From: Trichomonas vaginalis G3
Taxonomy: Eukaryota; Parabasalia; Trichomonadida; Trichomonadidae
DNA: 64,000 bases
NCBI RefSeq assembly: GCF_026262505.1
Contig: NC_067205.1
Span: 10,416,001-10,480,000 of the forward strand
Direction: 5' to 3'
Made by a program: the position numbers and the translations under genes
Shown here: piece after piece, positions 45,531 through 55,884 of the stretch
Layout of the letters: each line of letters starts with the position of its first letter
Numbering within the stretch: position 1 is the stretch's first letter
Notes under the pieces: model-generated
The model's database searches: none
What the model saw: only the letters and a program-made list of their open reading frames with translations
Told to the model about the DNA's origin: nothing

Positions 45531-48500
45531 TTAATGTTTCGTATGTTTCTGCTGAGTATTAAATTTAACCTGACTCTTTTTCTTATTTTGATGTGAGTCT
45601 GATTCTGAATTACTGTAATTTAAATCTTCTTCGTACATTGGAGGCTGAATCCTCACCATCCCCAAGTCTCCTGACCTCGAACCTAGCAAAACACGAGCTG
45701 AATTTGGTCTTTTCTTCTCTTGTTGCAGCAAATTAAATTCAGGATGAGAGAAAGTGAATTTTCCTGATGAAAAATTATTCAATGAATCTTTATTTGATGA
45801 TTCATCATCGTTTATCTGATTCTCGTCTTGTAGTATATCCAATGATTTCGTTATCTGCTTGGAATGATTCAAACTGACACGAGGGAACTTCTTGAAAATT
45901 GATAAATCAGAGTTTTGAGAGGAAGTTTCACTTTCTGTTTCAACAAATTCAATTCCATCACTGTTATCGTTTTCTCTGATCAAATGGTTCCTTGATTCGC
46001 TACTCGAGTTCATAGGTGGTGGTTTTTGGTTCACGAAGTTTTTAACTCTTTGATTTTCTGAAGAAAACGAAGATTCCGTTGTTTCTGTTGTAGAAAGAAC
46101 ATTTTTAATTTCTGGAATTGCAGGAGACTCCAAAGTTGTCGAACTCGTTCCTCCTGTTGTTGTATTCGTTGCTGTGGCCATTCCAGAATTGGAAGTGATC
46201 ACTTCACCTTGTGACTTCACTTTTCTTGCATTATATCTCACGTTGTATTTGAAAATCAACGGTTGTGGTTTATCTTCGTTATCATCTGAAGAATGGGACT
46301 TTTCTTTGGATATGAGATTAGGTGTAGATTGGTTTAGTGTCAAAGGTGTTTGTGGTGGAGTTTCGATCTTCTTTGGAATGTCAATTAATTGTGAAGTGAC
46401 ATTTCTTGACTTGAAAGATTTGAAAATCGAAATTTGAGTATCAGTAGAAGATGAAGAAGAGGATGATGATAAATCACCATCAGAGTTATTTTGTCTTTCA
46501 GTGACTAATGGAGATTTTCCTGGTTCATTCATAGAAAGTGTTGGTCTGATTATTCTTTGTGATTTTGGTTTATTCACTTTTTGTTTCGAAAGTTTTTCAT
46601 CATCAGAATTTGTTTTTCCTAATTTTCTTGGTTTCGTTCTTGGTTTTGCTTCAACAGATTTCATTGTTTTAGATTTATCTTCATCATTTTTCTGCTTATT
46701 CTTCTCTTCCTTTGATACTTTTTCATCAACTTTCTTTGAAGATTTTTCTGACTTTTTGTCAGATTTTTCAGATTTTTTGTCAAGTTTTTCGGATTTTTTG
46801 TCAGATTTTTCTGATTTTTTGTTTGATGTTTCGGATTTTGGAGGAGAATGAATTTGAGGAATTCTTGGTGGTTTGTGGCGAATTGATTGAGGTTCAGCTG
46901 CAGAAGATTCTGAAGATAGAGGTGGTTTCTTCTGTGGTTTCCTTGCGTTTTCTTCTTCGCCAATGATGTCATCCAAAGGAATAGAAATTTTCTTAGAATC
47001 ACTGTCACTTTTCAATAATTTCTTTTCTTCTTCTTTTGCAATTTCTATTTCTTTTTCGATTTCCTTTTGTGTCATATTCTTCTTGTTTGATATACTCTCA
47101 ATAATGGAATCTGAACTGTCGTATTCCTTTTGCTTGTTATTAACAACTTCTTCGTTGTTTTTATTCTTCTTGATTTCTGAATCACTGTCACTTTTTGGAG
47201 AAACAACAGTTTTTTGTTTCTGTTTTTTAACTTTTTTGTGATGTTTTGATTTTTTAATTTCTATATTTTCTTTCTTGTTCATCCACGGTGTATCATTATC
47301 ACTTGACAAGTCATACTTATATCCAACAGGTTGTTCATCTTGTAAAACAGCATTTTTAACAATTTTGATACTGTCAGAATCCGAATTTTTAATTTTTGTG
47401 TCACTTTTTGATTTTTCTTCATCTGAAATTTCAATTTTTCTTTCTTTGATATTTACAGACTCAGAAGTATCAGATTCACTTTCCTTCTTGAAGTTGAATC
47501 TTTCTGCTGCTTTGATATTTGGCATTTGAGGAACATCAGATGAAGTTTCTGTTTGATCCGAAATTGATGAAGGTAAACCAACAACTAAATTTGTTTGTTT
47601 CTCACTTTCACATGATGAATACGTTGTTTCTTCTTCGAACTCTTCTTTCTTTTGTTGGCGAGGGGATCCTCCTAAAGAAGAATATGATGACATAGGAGGT
47701 TTTGTTTGTATTCTAACCGGTGTTGGCGGCAAAACCAAAGTTTTTTGTTTCATTTCTTCTGATGATGACAAATTTAATTTTTGTTTCATTTCCTCTGATG
47801 ATGACAAATTTAGTTTTTGTTTCAAAGGTGTTGGAGTGTTTTCTGGTGTTTGTTCTTCGGAAGATGATAAAGTTATCTTGGAATTGAGCTCTTTTATACC
47901 TTTTGCATTCAACGGAGACTTTGAAATTTCATCAGAACTTACATTGTCAAATTTTGTTTTAATTTCTAACGGTTTTTGCGGTTTTGACGAATCATTTGAT
48001 TCAGAATTTTCTTGTCTAGGGGAAATAGACATTGGATTCATCACTGGCTTCATATCTTCAGATAAAATAGTCATTTCACCTTCTTTTTCTGATGAAGAAG
48101 AAGTTGTTGAAGAAAATGTCTCCGAAACTTCCATGTTTTTGAGAGAAATTCTTCTCTTTTTCTGAGATTTCTCTGTTGGTTCTGGAATAAACAATTCAGA
48201 GCTCTCAGTTTCATCAGAAATCACTTTTATTGGTATTTTTTCTTTGAATTGGTCGTAGTTGTTGTCAGAAATTGTTTTTTCATCAATTTCGTCTGAATTT
48301 GAATCGGAAGATAAAGAAGAAAGATGCGGTTTCTTCTGGACAACAACTTTTTGATCTGATTCTGATGTTTCTGATGAAACTTGGAACTTTTCTGGAACAG
48401 TTTTCAGATGATCGTTATTATTAAAACTATTTTCATTCGGCATTTGGAGTAAAACAACTTTTTCGTTCTCTGATATTGAATCTTCTTCAGAAGATGACAA

Positions 48501-51500
48501 TTGTGGCTTCTTTTGCTGGAATGGCTTCGGATTTTCTTCAATAACTGGTTTGAAAGGAGAAGGAAGTTCATCAGGATCAGTTGGAGAGCTTGTAGATGTT
48601 GATGATTCATCCTCTGAAGCGTTTTGGTTAACAATATAATCTTCATTTTTATTATCTGATGAAGAGAAGCTATGGTGACGGTTTTCATCGATAATGCTGT
48701 AATTATCTTCTTGAATTTTGATCTGGTTTTCAGAATCATCAGAATTATATTTTTGATTTTCAGATTTAACTGAGTTTTCATCAAGGATTGGTGGTCTTTC
48801 CTCTTCCTCTGATGATGAATCCTTTGAATCAGAGTCTTTTTCATTGCTATTAACTTTATTATTTGTATCATCAGATTCATCAACAGATTTTGGTACGAAA
48901 GCAATTCTTTCTTTCATGAAATTATTGGATTGGATCGAATATTCCTCTGCTTCTTCTGTTTCGTCAGTTTGAATCTCAGAATCTGATTTTTGAACGTTTA
49001 AAAGTGCTTGGAAACGAACACTTTTATTCGATCCTGATGATCTCTTCAATTTTGTTGATGAAAACGTGTTCTTTATGTTATCAGATAAATCTTCTTTAAT
49101 TTTTGCATTTTCATCATCAATATTAGTATTTGAATCTGATTTTGTCAATTTCTCAGCGGTATTCTTTGAATCTGAGGTAGTTTCTTTCTTAATTCCTTCT
49201 GAATTATCAACAACAATGTTGAAAATGTTTTTAACATCCAAATTGTGTTGTATCTTATCAGTATTAATCATTTTCTCATCATTTGAATACGAACTCGATG
49301 AGCTCGACCTTGTTTTATGTAATTTCGGAGAAATTATATCAACATTCGCTCTGATAGCAATTGGAGAGTCTTGTACTGAATGATTCATACGTGTTGGAGA
49401 CATTTCTCCTTGTTTTGGAGCTTCTTCAAACTGTAATTGTTCTTCACTTGAGTAATACTGATGAGGACTTGGAGTTTGGATGGCGGAGAGTATTGCATCT
49501 GATAAAGGAGGTGCTGGAGCAATGACACTGCAGTTGTTATTGTCATTAACTGCGTTTTCGTTATCAAAATCTTCTTCATTTTCATTCTTTTCTTGTTGTT
49601 TGTTAAGGAAAGAACGTGGAGGTGTTGGCAACCTGTGTTTGGAACCATGTCTATGCGATTTGATATCAGTATGAACTTCACTTTTGTCTTTTGGAGATTC
49701 AATTTGAGATGAAACTTCAGTTTTAGCTTCAATGTTAGTATTAATGGGTGGAAGTGTATCTTGGGTGGTTTCTTTAACTGCAGGTTGCGCTATTTCTGAT
49801 TTTGGAGGACTTGAATTCAAAATTGTATTTTGTAAAATTTTATCTTGAGGAGATGAACTACTTTCTCTTCCGAACGAGTCTTTTGGAGGCAAAGGAATCA
49901 TTCTGACATGGGTAGAAACCTTTTCGGAAACTTCATCTGAATCAAGATTCAAAGAACTTTGTAAAGATTCATGGTGAGTACGTGGTCTTCTCTTGTGATG
50001 ATGGGAATGATCGGATTTCCTTCTTTGGTGATGAACATGTTCTGATTCAAGAGAATTTTCGTGACGATGCATTTCTGAGTTCCGATGCCTCTTCTTTCCT
50101 TTAGGTTTAATTTCTATATCATGGATTCTGTCTTTAGAGTTATCTTGTTTTGAATTACTCTCTGAATAATTTTCATTATTTAATTTCTCAGTAGATTTAC
50201 TTGTTTCTATATCAGAATTATTCTTTCCAGTAGATCCGCTCCATTTGTCTTTACTTGGATAAAGCGGATCTTGTGATTCGTCATAATATTGTTTTAATTC
50301 TCTAATTGGTTCTTCAATTATTGCTGGAAGAGTACTAAATTCAGCAGATGATATTTTGGCATCTCCATCTGATTGGCTTCCGTTAGAAAGTTTCTTATTA
50401 TAACTTCTACTTTCGCTTAAGAAAACTCCGTTGAGAGATAGCTCTGAATCTCTGCTAGGTATATCACTAACTGCATATTTAATGTTATCGACAGAAAGCG
50501 TTGACTTTTTTCGAGATAATTTTTTTGATGGAGATTTTTTCTTTTCTTCTTTAGAAACTAACACTAATTTACGTCCATCAGCTGTAACTCTAACTCTTGT
50601 TAAGAATCCGTCTTCAATTTTTTCAACATAGTACTTGTCATCGATTTTAATAACATTTTTATTTTTGTTCTGGTCAATAAATGCTGGGAAGCTTTCAGAC
50701 TTCTTAAAATCATCTGTTTCTTCGAATTTCTCTTTCAATGCTGGTCTAAATGAACCGTATTGTTTAATAAAAGTTTCATCGTCAGGAATTTCTAATGATC
50801 CTTTGAATTCTACAACTGGTTCGGGTTTATGCTTATGATATGTCTTTGGTTGAGTAAGTTCTGCTGCCAATCTCTTCTTTGGAGTAAATAATGGTTTGTA
50901 TTTTCTAATTTTCTTAGCAGGAAGAGGTAAATCCGTAAATTCTGGTTCATTGCTGTAATAATCACTTGAACTTGATGAATTTTTATGCTTTTTGACACGA
51001 TTATATTTGAAATTATATGAAGGACAGTCAAGTTGTAAAGAACTATGTAGTTGATCATCATCTTCGTTCGAGGCAGACTCACTGAACTCGAAATTAAAGC
51101 TTTCTACTGATATTGGTCCTGACATACTTTTTCCTTTCTGTACAATATCAGATTTCTGATTACAATTAATGATTTGTTGTGAATTAGATTTATTATCGTT
51201 TACTTTTAGAACATTGAACTGTCCATGGTTATAATTTTGTCGAATTCTCTTTAAAATTGGAGTTAGCTCTATTCCTTCTTTCAGCTGGAACTGAACAACT
51301 TTTCGTATATCCGTGGACTTTGCATATTGTTTCTGAGAGACATATCGTATAAATCGGTCATCAATAACTTTGCATGATGGATCTTCGTTATCATCCGAGC
51401 TTGCTGACTCAAAATCGTAAATAACTTTATCGTAAGTCTTTGAATCTTTCGTGTAAACAATGGGTTCATAACGTTGATTTTCTGAATCGTCCTGTAAATG

Positions 51501-51872
51501 CGATGAAGCGGAGTGTGCAAGCTGAATCTTTTGAGATGTACGAGAATAAAATCGTTCTGCCGAAGGATCCAATTTATCAATATTCGTTGGAAGTCCAGAT
51601 GGATTAAACGTTGATGGAGAATTTGTCCCATCAATAGTTCCACCTGATTGTAAATGTGGGCCGTCTGAAATTTTAGGCTCTTTGATGATACTTCCTCTTC
51701 GATTTAAATTCGGAGGTATCTTTTGCTCATTTTGAGGTAGTTTGATTGATGGATGATTATTTTGGCTTTCTTTACTATCGTTTGGAACTGGAATCTTTTC
51801 TTTCGTTACTTCTAAAATTGTTTGAGTGCCATCTCGATGTATAATCTTGCGAATTCTTTTAACAACTTTCAT
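45531..51872 (-). CDS. Giant disordered Ser/Lys/Asp/Glu-rich protein
   Basis: 2113 residues from the ATG at 51872. The frame stays open upstream for 58 more codons to an in-frame TTG at 52046, and that stretch (KRFKIQERNSSTKGSGRSGG...) looks coding, so a missed upstream start or intron is possible. No folded domain is recognised. The protein is dominated by SSSEE, SDSDS and DSSSEEEE clusters (ideal CK2-type sites), a His/Arg-rich stretch near 49970-50060, and a recurring short motif of the form K-P-x-L-S-S (QKKPQLSSSEE, QKKPHLSS, QKKPPLSSE). SSSEEMKQKLNL occurs twice in tandem, and KKSEKSD-type repeats lie at 46734-46828. It could be a scaffold for cytoskeleton or nuclear bodies. Function unknown. 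Confidence 0.85.
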   Translation of the reverse strand: MKVVKRIRKIIHRDGTQTILEVTKEKIPVPNDSKESQNNHPSIKLPQNEQKIPPNLNRRGSIIKEPKISDGPHLQSGGTIDGTNSPSTFNPSGLPTNIDKLDPSAERFYSRTSQKIQLAHSASSHLQDDSENQRYEPIVYTKDSKTYDKVIYDFESASSDDNEDPSCKVIDDRFIRYVSQKQYAKSTDIRKVVQFQLKEGIELTPILKRIRQNYNHGQFNVLKVNDNKSNSQQIINCNQKSDIVQKGKSMSGPISVESFNFEFSESASNEDDDQLHSSLQLDCPSYNFKYNRVKKHKNSSSSSDYYSNEPEFTDLPLPAKKIRKYKPLFTPKKRLAAELTQPKTYHKHKPEPVVEFKGSLEIPDDETFIKQYGSFRPALKEKFEETDDFKKSESFPAFIDQNKNKNVIKIDDKYYVEKIEDGFLTRVRVTADGRKLVLVSKEEKKKSPSKKLSRKKSTLSVDNIKYAVSDIPSRDSELSLNGVFLSESRSYNKKLSNGSQSDGDAKISSAEFSTLPAIIEEPIRELKQYYDESQDPLYPSKDKWSGSTGKNNSDIETSKSTEKLNNENYSESNSKQDNSKDRIHDIEIKPKGKKRHRNSEMHRHENSLESEHVHHQRRKSDHSHHHKRRPRTHHESLQSSLNLDSDEVSEKVSTHVRMIPLPPKDSFGRESSSSPQDKILQNTILNSSPPKSEIAQPAVKETTQDTLPPINTNIEAKTEVSSQIESPKDKSEVHTDIKSHRHGSKHRLPTPPRSFLNKQQEKNENEEDFDNENAVNDNNNCSVIAPAPPLSDAILSAIQTPSPHQYYSSEEQLQFEEAPKQGEMSPTRMNHSVQDSPIAIRANVDIISPKLHKTRSSSSSSYSNDEKMINTDKIQHNLDVKNIFNIVVDNSEGIKKETTSDSKNTAEKLTKSDSNTNIDDENAKIKEDLSDNIKNTFSSTKLKRSSGSNKSVRFQALLNVQKSDSEIQTDETEEAEEYSIQSNNFMKERIAFVPKSVDESDDTNNKVNSNEKDSDSKDSSSEEEERPPILDENSVKSENQKYNSDDSENQIKIQEDNYSIIDENRHHSFSSSDNKNEDYIVNQNASEDESSTSTSSPTDPDELPSPFKPVIEENPKPFQQKKPQLSSSEEDSISENEKVVLLQMPNENSFNNNDHLKTVPEKFQVSSETSESDQKVVVQKKPHLSSLSSDSNSDEIDEKTISDNNYDQFKEKIPIKVISDETESSELFIPEPTEKSQKKRRISLKNMEVSETFSSTTSSSSEKEGEMTILSEDMKPVMNPMSISPRQENSESNDSSKPQKPLEIKTKFDNVSSDEISKSPLNAKGIKELNSKITLSSSEEQTPENTPTPLKQKLNLSSSEEMKQKLNLSSSEEMKQKTLVLPPTPVRIQTKPPMSSYSSLGGSPRQQKKEEFEEETTYSSCESEKQTNLVVGLPSSISDQTETSSDVPQMPNIKAAERFNFKKESESDTSESVNIKERKIEISDEEKSKSDTKIKNSDSDSIKIVKNAVLQDEQPVGYKYDLSSDNDTPWMNKKENIEIKKSKHHKKVKKQKQKTVVSPKSDSDSEIKKNKNNEEVVNNKQKEYDSSDSIIESISNKKNMTQKEIEKEIEIAKEEEKKLLKSDSDSKKISIPLDDIIGEEENARKPQKKPPLSSESSAAEPQSIRHKPPRIPQIHSPPKSETSNKKSEKSDKKSEKLDKKSEKSDKKSEKSSKKVDEKVSKEEKNKQKNDEDKSKTMKSVEAKPRTKPRKLGKTNSDDEKLSKQKVNKPKSQRIIRPTLSMNEPGKSPLVTERQNNSDGDLSSSSSSSSTDTQISIFKSFKSRNVTSQLIDIPKKIETPPQTPLTLNQSTPNLISKEKSHSSDDNEDKPQPLIFKYNVRYNARKVKSQGEVITSNSGMATATNTTTGGTSSTTLESPAIPEIKNVLSTTETTESSFSSENQRVKNFVNQKPPPMNSSSESRNHLIRENDNSDGIEFVETESETSSQNSDLSIFKKFPRVSLNHSKQITKSLDILQDENQINDDESSNKDSLNNFSSGKFTFSHPEFNLLQQEKKRPNSARVLLGSRSGDLGMVRIQPPMYEEDLNYSNSESDSHQNKKKSQVKFNTQQKHTKH
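46734..46828 (-). repeat. In-frame KKSEKSD-type repeats in the giant protein
   Basis: About 24-base repeats of a GACAAAAAATCTGAAAAA type on the gene strand, encoding four to five copies of KKSEKSD with variants (KLD, KSS). The repeat length is a multiple of three, so copy-number changes would keep the frame. Confidence 0.8.
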
Positions 51873-52293
51873 ATGGACTGCCGGCTGCTCAGGTGCCCCG
51901 TGTTTATGGGAATTTCCACCCGAGCGGCCGGATCCTTTAGTCGAAGAATTTCGCTCTTGAATTTTGAATCTTTTATCGTCAAATGTAATAAAAGAAAAAG
52001 GCTGAAAAATATCATGAGTAAAAGAAACAAAATTAAATAATTTCAATTCTTAATTTTTTAATTGTCAAATCATATTCAATCAACACAAAACATCGAAATG
52101 CGAAAGAAAGTTATATTGCAATTGGTCATATTCAATGTATGTTTGCATCTCATGCTTTCATGATTGACCTTTTCTGATTTTATTCTTCTCAATCCATTAA
52201 ATTTCTGTTAATACTGAGTTTGTATTAGCAAAAATGGTAAAAACAATTAAGTATTTGATACCCTAGGAAGAAGATATAAACAATTTTTTATTT

Positions 52294-53331
52294 TCAAAGA
52301 TATTCTTGAATAGAGTCGTCTCTTGGATCGTTTGCATGGTCAAATACTTGAACTCCTGATGGTGTTGATGATTGGTTCTGATTCTTCCTTCTACGAGCAA
52401 ATGAATAAACAGAAAGAACAATAACAATTGCAAATATCGTGCAGCCAGTTGATATCAATGCAATTGCCCAGTTAGGGAGCTTATCATTTGATTTAGTTAA
52501 TGATTCAACTGTATAAACACCTGCAGAAGCTGATAATTCTCCACTAATTAAAGGAAACAGGAATGTTGTTTTATTTGAATCATCTTCAATTAATTCGCTG
52601 TCTATACAAGTGATTGTAGCTGATTTATTAAATTCTTCTTGTGATTCTTCTTCTTCAGTGAGATTAAGTGAAAATTCGACGTAATTTGACTCATTAGCAT
52701 CATTTAGTTTATCATAATCTATGTTAGATCCATTGGTTGTTATCTGAAAAGCCTTACTCGTCTGATAGAATGCGAAAACAACAGAAGATGTTTCAATTAC
52801 ATCTTCAAATAGCATTTCATTTAATTTTGTATGCGTCTTTCTAGCAATTAACTTTGTTGATGCATTATTCTTTAAATTAAAGATATTTCTTCTAATTCTA
52901 GTAATTTTTGTAACAACACCGTCAGGATCTACCTTTACTTTTGTGTAGTTATATGATGGATATACTTCAAGTATCTTGATTTGACAACTTTCCTCATCAT
53001 CACAAGTTAATTTTCCAATTGGATCAAAGTAATCATTTAATTCGCTATCATATGATCCCAAGAGTGTAAAAGGGTCCTTAATAACTGAGGATAACTTCCA
53101 ACTCCAATTTCCATCTTCATTTTGTTCTTGGAAGGCTCCTTGCATATAGATCGTAGAGTTACTGCCAATTATATAACTTCCTTGTATGCAAATTGATTCA
53201 TTTTTCTTAAGTTCTATGATTCGAATCTTTTCATTTTTATCCCTTCTTATTAAGATTGGGCAATCATCAAAAACAGATGTTGTATTCAGTCTATCGGCTT
53301 CTAATGATAATGAAAGTTCTAAAAACAGCAT
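52294..53331 (-). CDS. Type I membrane protein, family not recognised
   Basis: 345 residues. A short hydrophobic N-terminus (MLFLELSLSLEA) serves as signal peptide, then about 270 extracellular residues with many NxS/T sites (NTTS, NKTT, NESN) and four or so cysteines, one membrane helix (WAIALISTGCTIFAIVIVLSVY, near 295-317), a stop-transfer RRRK and a 30-residue tail with acidic residues. The plan is the one used by trichomonad surface proteins (large ectodomain, one helix, short tail). I cannot place the ectodomain in a family. It is convergent, across a 517-base spacer, with the Pmp-like pair only in the sense of lying back to back: its 5' end faces their 5' end. Confidence 0.8.
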   Translation of the reverse strand: MLFLELSLSLEADRLNTTSVFDDCPILIRRDKNEKIRIIELKKNESICIQGSYIIGSNSTIYMQGAFQEQNEDGNWSWKLSSVIKDPFTLLGSYDSELNDYFDPIGKLTCDDEESCQIKILEVYPSYNYTKVKVDPDGVVTKITRIRRNIFNLKNNASTKLIARKTHTKLNEMLFEDVIETSSVVFAFYQTSKAFQITTNGSNIDYDKLNDANESNYVEFSLNLTEEEESQEEFNKSATITCIDSELIEDDSNKTTFLFPLISGELSASAGVYTVESLTKSNDKLPNWAIALISTGCTIFAIVIVLSVYSFARRRKNQNQSSTPSGVQVFDHANDPRDDSIQEYL

Positions 53332-53848
53332 GCTTGAAAGAGAAAAGATAAGAAAATTTAGGTTTTTATATTCGCTTTCAAATTCCGATCAAAAATTTTT
53401 GTCAAATATCTCTTATGTATAACTTAATATTATGATTAAAGAGGCTTGATTTTGGTTTGGATTATCCATTGAAAAATTTCAATGCAACCATTAGAATTTT
53501 TGTATGGGATTTTTGAAGCTTATAATAATTAAATGTCTATAAGAATAGCAGAACCAGTATAATGGCAATAATCGCGATAGGGTCCGATCATATAATTTTT
53601 TTTGCCGAAATTTCCGTAAAGTTTCAAAAAAAGGAGAATGATTCGGAAATTGAGAACTTCGCACCTTAAGCGATAACCATGTGGAATTGCTATATCGAAA
53701 ATAAAATCTAACTGTTTTAATCGTTTCCATTTCATGTCACATGGCTATATCTCCCATAAATTTTCCGCAGGCATTTTCAAATAATCACATTTTTTACAAC
53801 CTTACGTTAACGTTTGATATCTGAAAAATTTCCATTCAATTTTATTTT
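53332..53848. other. Divergent intergenic region
   Basis: Separates the minus-strand membrane protein gene from the plus-strand Pmp-like pair, so it should contain both promoters. CTTACGTTAACGTTTGA near 53802 includes a short palindrome (ACGTTAACGT) about 40 bases before the Pmp-like ATG and may be a regulatory site. Small open frames on the minus strand at 53491-53735 look like noise. Confidence 0.5.
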
Positions 53849-55544
53849 ATGGAAAGGTATCAACAAAGTGTATTTTTCCATAAATTAAAGCCGATTAACA
53901 GCTCTATATCGGTACTTCAATGTATATTTGCTTCAATCTCATCATATTCTTGTGGTGCTGCCATTTCAATTCCATCAATGGTTTCAAATGATCTCGAAGT
54001 TTCTGAATCTATTTTCGATTCTTGTAAAGTACAGCAAATATCTGAACCGTATTTGAAAGCTGGAGGTGCTATCTACGCGTTTTTGCAAAATAATATGAAA
54101 ATCGAAAAATCATGTTTTTCTGAATGTCATGCTCAAGATTGTGATGTTATCTATTATATGGCCAAATCTAGTAAATTTTCAAATATTTATTTTGACATCG
54201 GAAATACTAATAATGCGTTTATTTTTACAATATCAGATAATCCATTACTGAAATATTGTAATAATTCAAATATAGTAACACAATTTGAACAAGTAGCAAT
54301 TTTTCTTTGTAATTTTTCATTTAATTATTTTTATAATTCTGTTTTGGGTCCTGGATTTGTAATACTCTCCATTACTGATTCATATTTTTTAAATTGTACT
54401 ATAACTCAATCTGCTGTTGTAATTTTAATCAATTGTTATTTCAAAAATACAACAATTTTTAATTTAAATATAACATATGCATCAGAAAACAACCTTGCAG
54501 AAAATGAAACATCATGTCCAGGTACCTTTGCCATCTGCTGAGTCTATTTTATGTCAATCAATTACTATTGAAAAGAATTACTCGAATCATGAACAAAATA
54601 AATCTGTTAGATACACATTTATAAATGAAAAGATTGAAATTTCAGAATGTAAGTTCATCAATGTTAGTACTCAAAGTGATGAAGGTTCTGCAATTTATAT
54701 TGTTCGACCAGCATATAAATATTTTACTGTAGATCCTCAAATCAAGATAGATAATATTTTCTTTTGGAAATGTCAATCAGAAACTAGTCCAGGCGGCATT
54801 TTTATAGATTATAGTAGTTCTAATATCGAAATTAATCATATTTGTGGTATCAATGTCACTGGATTCTTTGATTAATTTTGTCAACTTACTGCAAGTAACA
54901 TCAAATTTAACTCCAGTACAATTTCATCAATTACTAATAATACGAAAGGTTATACGTATTATATATATGAAATTAATTCTCAAGATGAAATACAAAGTGC
55001 CAATACATCGTATATAACAGGCCTAAATACATCATCATATTATATAGCTGGTTATGTATTTATTGGTTCTGCTTTATCTGCATCACATTGTCAAGAAGAA
55101 AACATTAAATTTGGATTATATACACAACTCAAATCCTCCGATTTCACCTTCTGTAACTATATTAATTCAACAAGTATTATCAGTTTTGACATAATCATAG
55201 GTGATGATCAATTTTCAATTGAAATAAATTCAAACATTACTTACGATCATTGTGTATTTATCAATACTCCGTTTATGAAGTTATTCAAAGATTACGATGT
55301 TTCTTTTATTGATTGCTCGAGTTCATCATTAAATGATCTCAAGCCATATCTTTTACCTGTTTGTGCTACTCCTAAGAAAGAAAAGGTGATAAACAAAATG
55401 GTAATTTTCTATGCAGTATTAGGTTCATCTGTTGCACTCATCTTGATTGTAATTGGATTATCTGTGTTGTTCATAAGAATTAAGCATTCTAGGTACGAGA
55501 AGAAAATGGAGTTGGAAAGGGAACTTGAATTTGATTATGAATAA
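53849..55544 (+). pseudogene. Pmp-like beta-helix surface protein, copy 1, broken
   Basis: Aligns along its length with copy 2 (55885-57656). Start MERYQQSVFF corresponds to MEKYQNHVFS there. GGAI-type and FxxN-like motifs (AGGAIYAF, CKFINV, CSGAA-like CGAAISI) suggest a right-handed parallel beta-helix like the chlamydial Pmp-like family of trichomonads. The end has one membrane helix (VIFYAVLGSSVALILIVIGLSVLF) and a tail ending ELEFDYE. Two breaks: a frame change between about 54510 and 54540, and a TAA at 54873-54875 where copy 2 has GAA. No N-terminal signal peptide is obvious, as in copy 2. It is probably not expressed as a full protein; such copies can serve as donors for recombination between family members. 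Confidence 0.8.
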
Positions 55545-55884
55545 AAGAACCTTAACGTAAACATATTATAATAATCACTAAGTGTATAATAAATTTAGTA
55601 AATTTATAGTGAATTAATAAAATTTATTATTATTTTTATTTATTATAACCAATAAAAAGAATGTATTAAGTTTGAAAATTGTCGCTGCCAAATTGCAAGC
55701 AATCTCTTTAATCTTATGCAAATTCTAATTTTCATGAGAGTTAAAAGCTTAATTCTCTGAAATAATCAGATATTATTTATAATATTCACTATATTTTCAA
55801 TGAATTGCTTGATTCAAGGGAACCTTAGAAGAATTGAAAAGTCGTAATTTTTTTTTGAAGGCATGTTTTGACTTCATTAAAAAA
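55545..55884. other. Spacer between the two Pmp-like copies
   Basis: 340 AT-rich bases. They should hold the 3' end signals of copy 1 and the promoter of copy 2. No repeat or RNA gene is seen. Confidence 0.55.

Noticed and set aside
46174..51082. Long opposite-strand and shifted frames within the giant protein gene
   Set aside because: They are shadows of the repetitive Ser/Lys/Glu codons; the antisense frames are Phe/Ser-rich mirror images.
53491..53735. Two overlapping small minus-strand frames
   Set aside because: They overlap each other in different frames, lack any domain and lie in a region that should hold divergent promoters.
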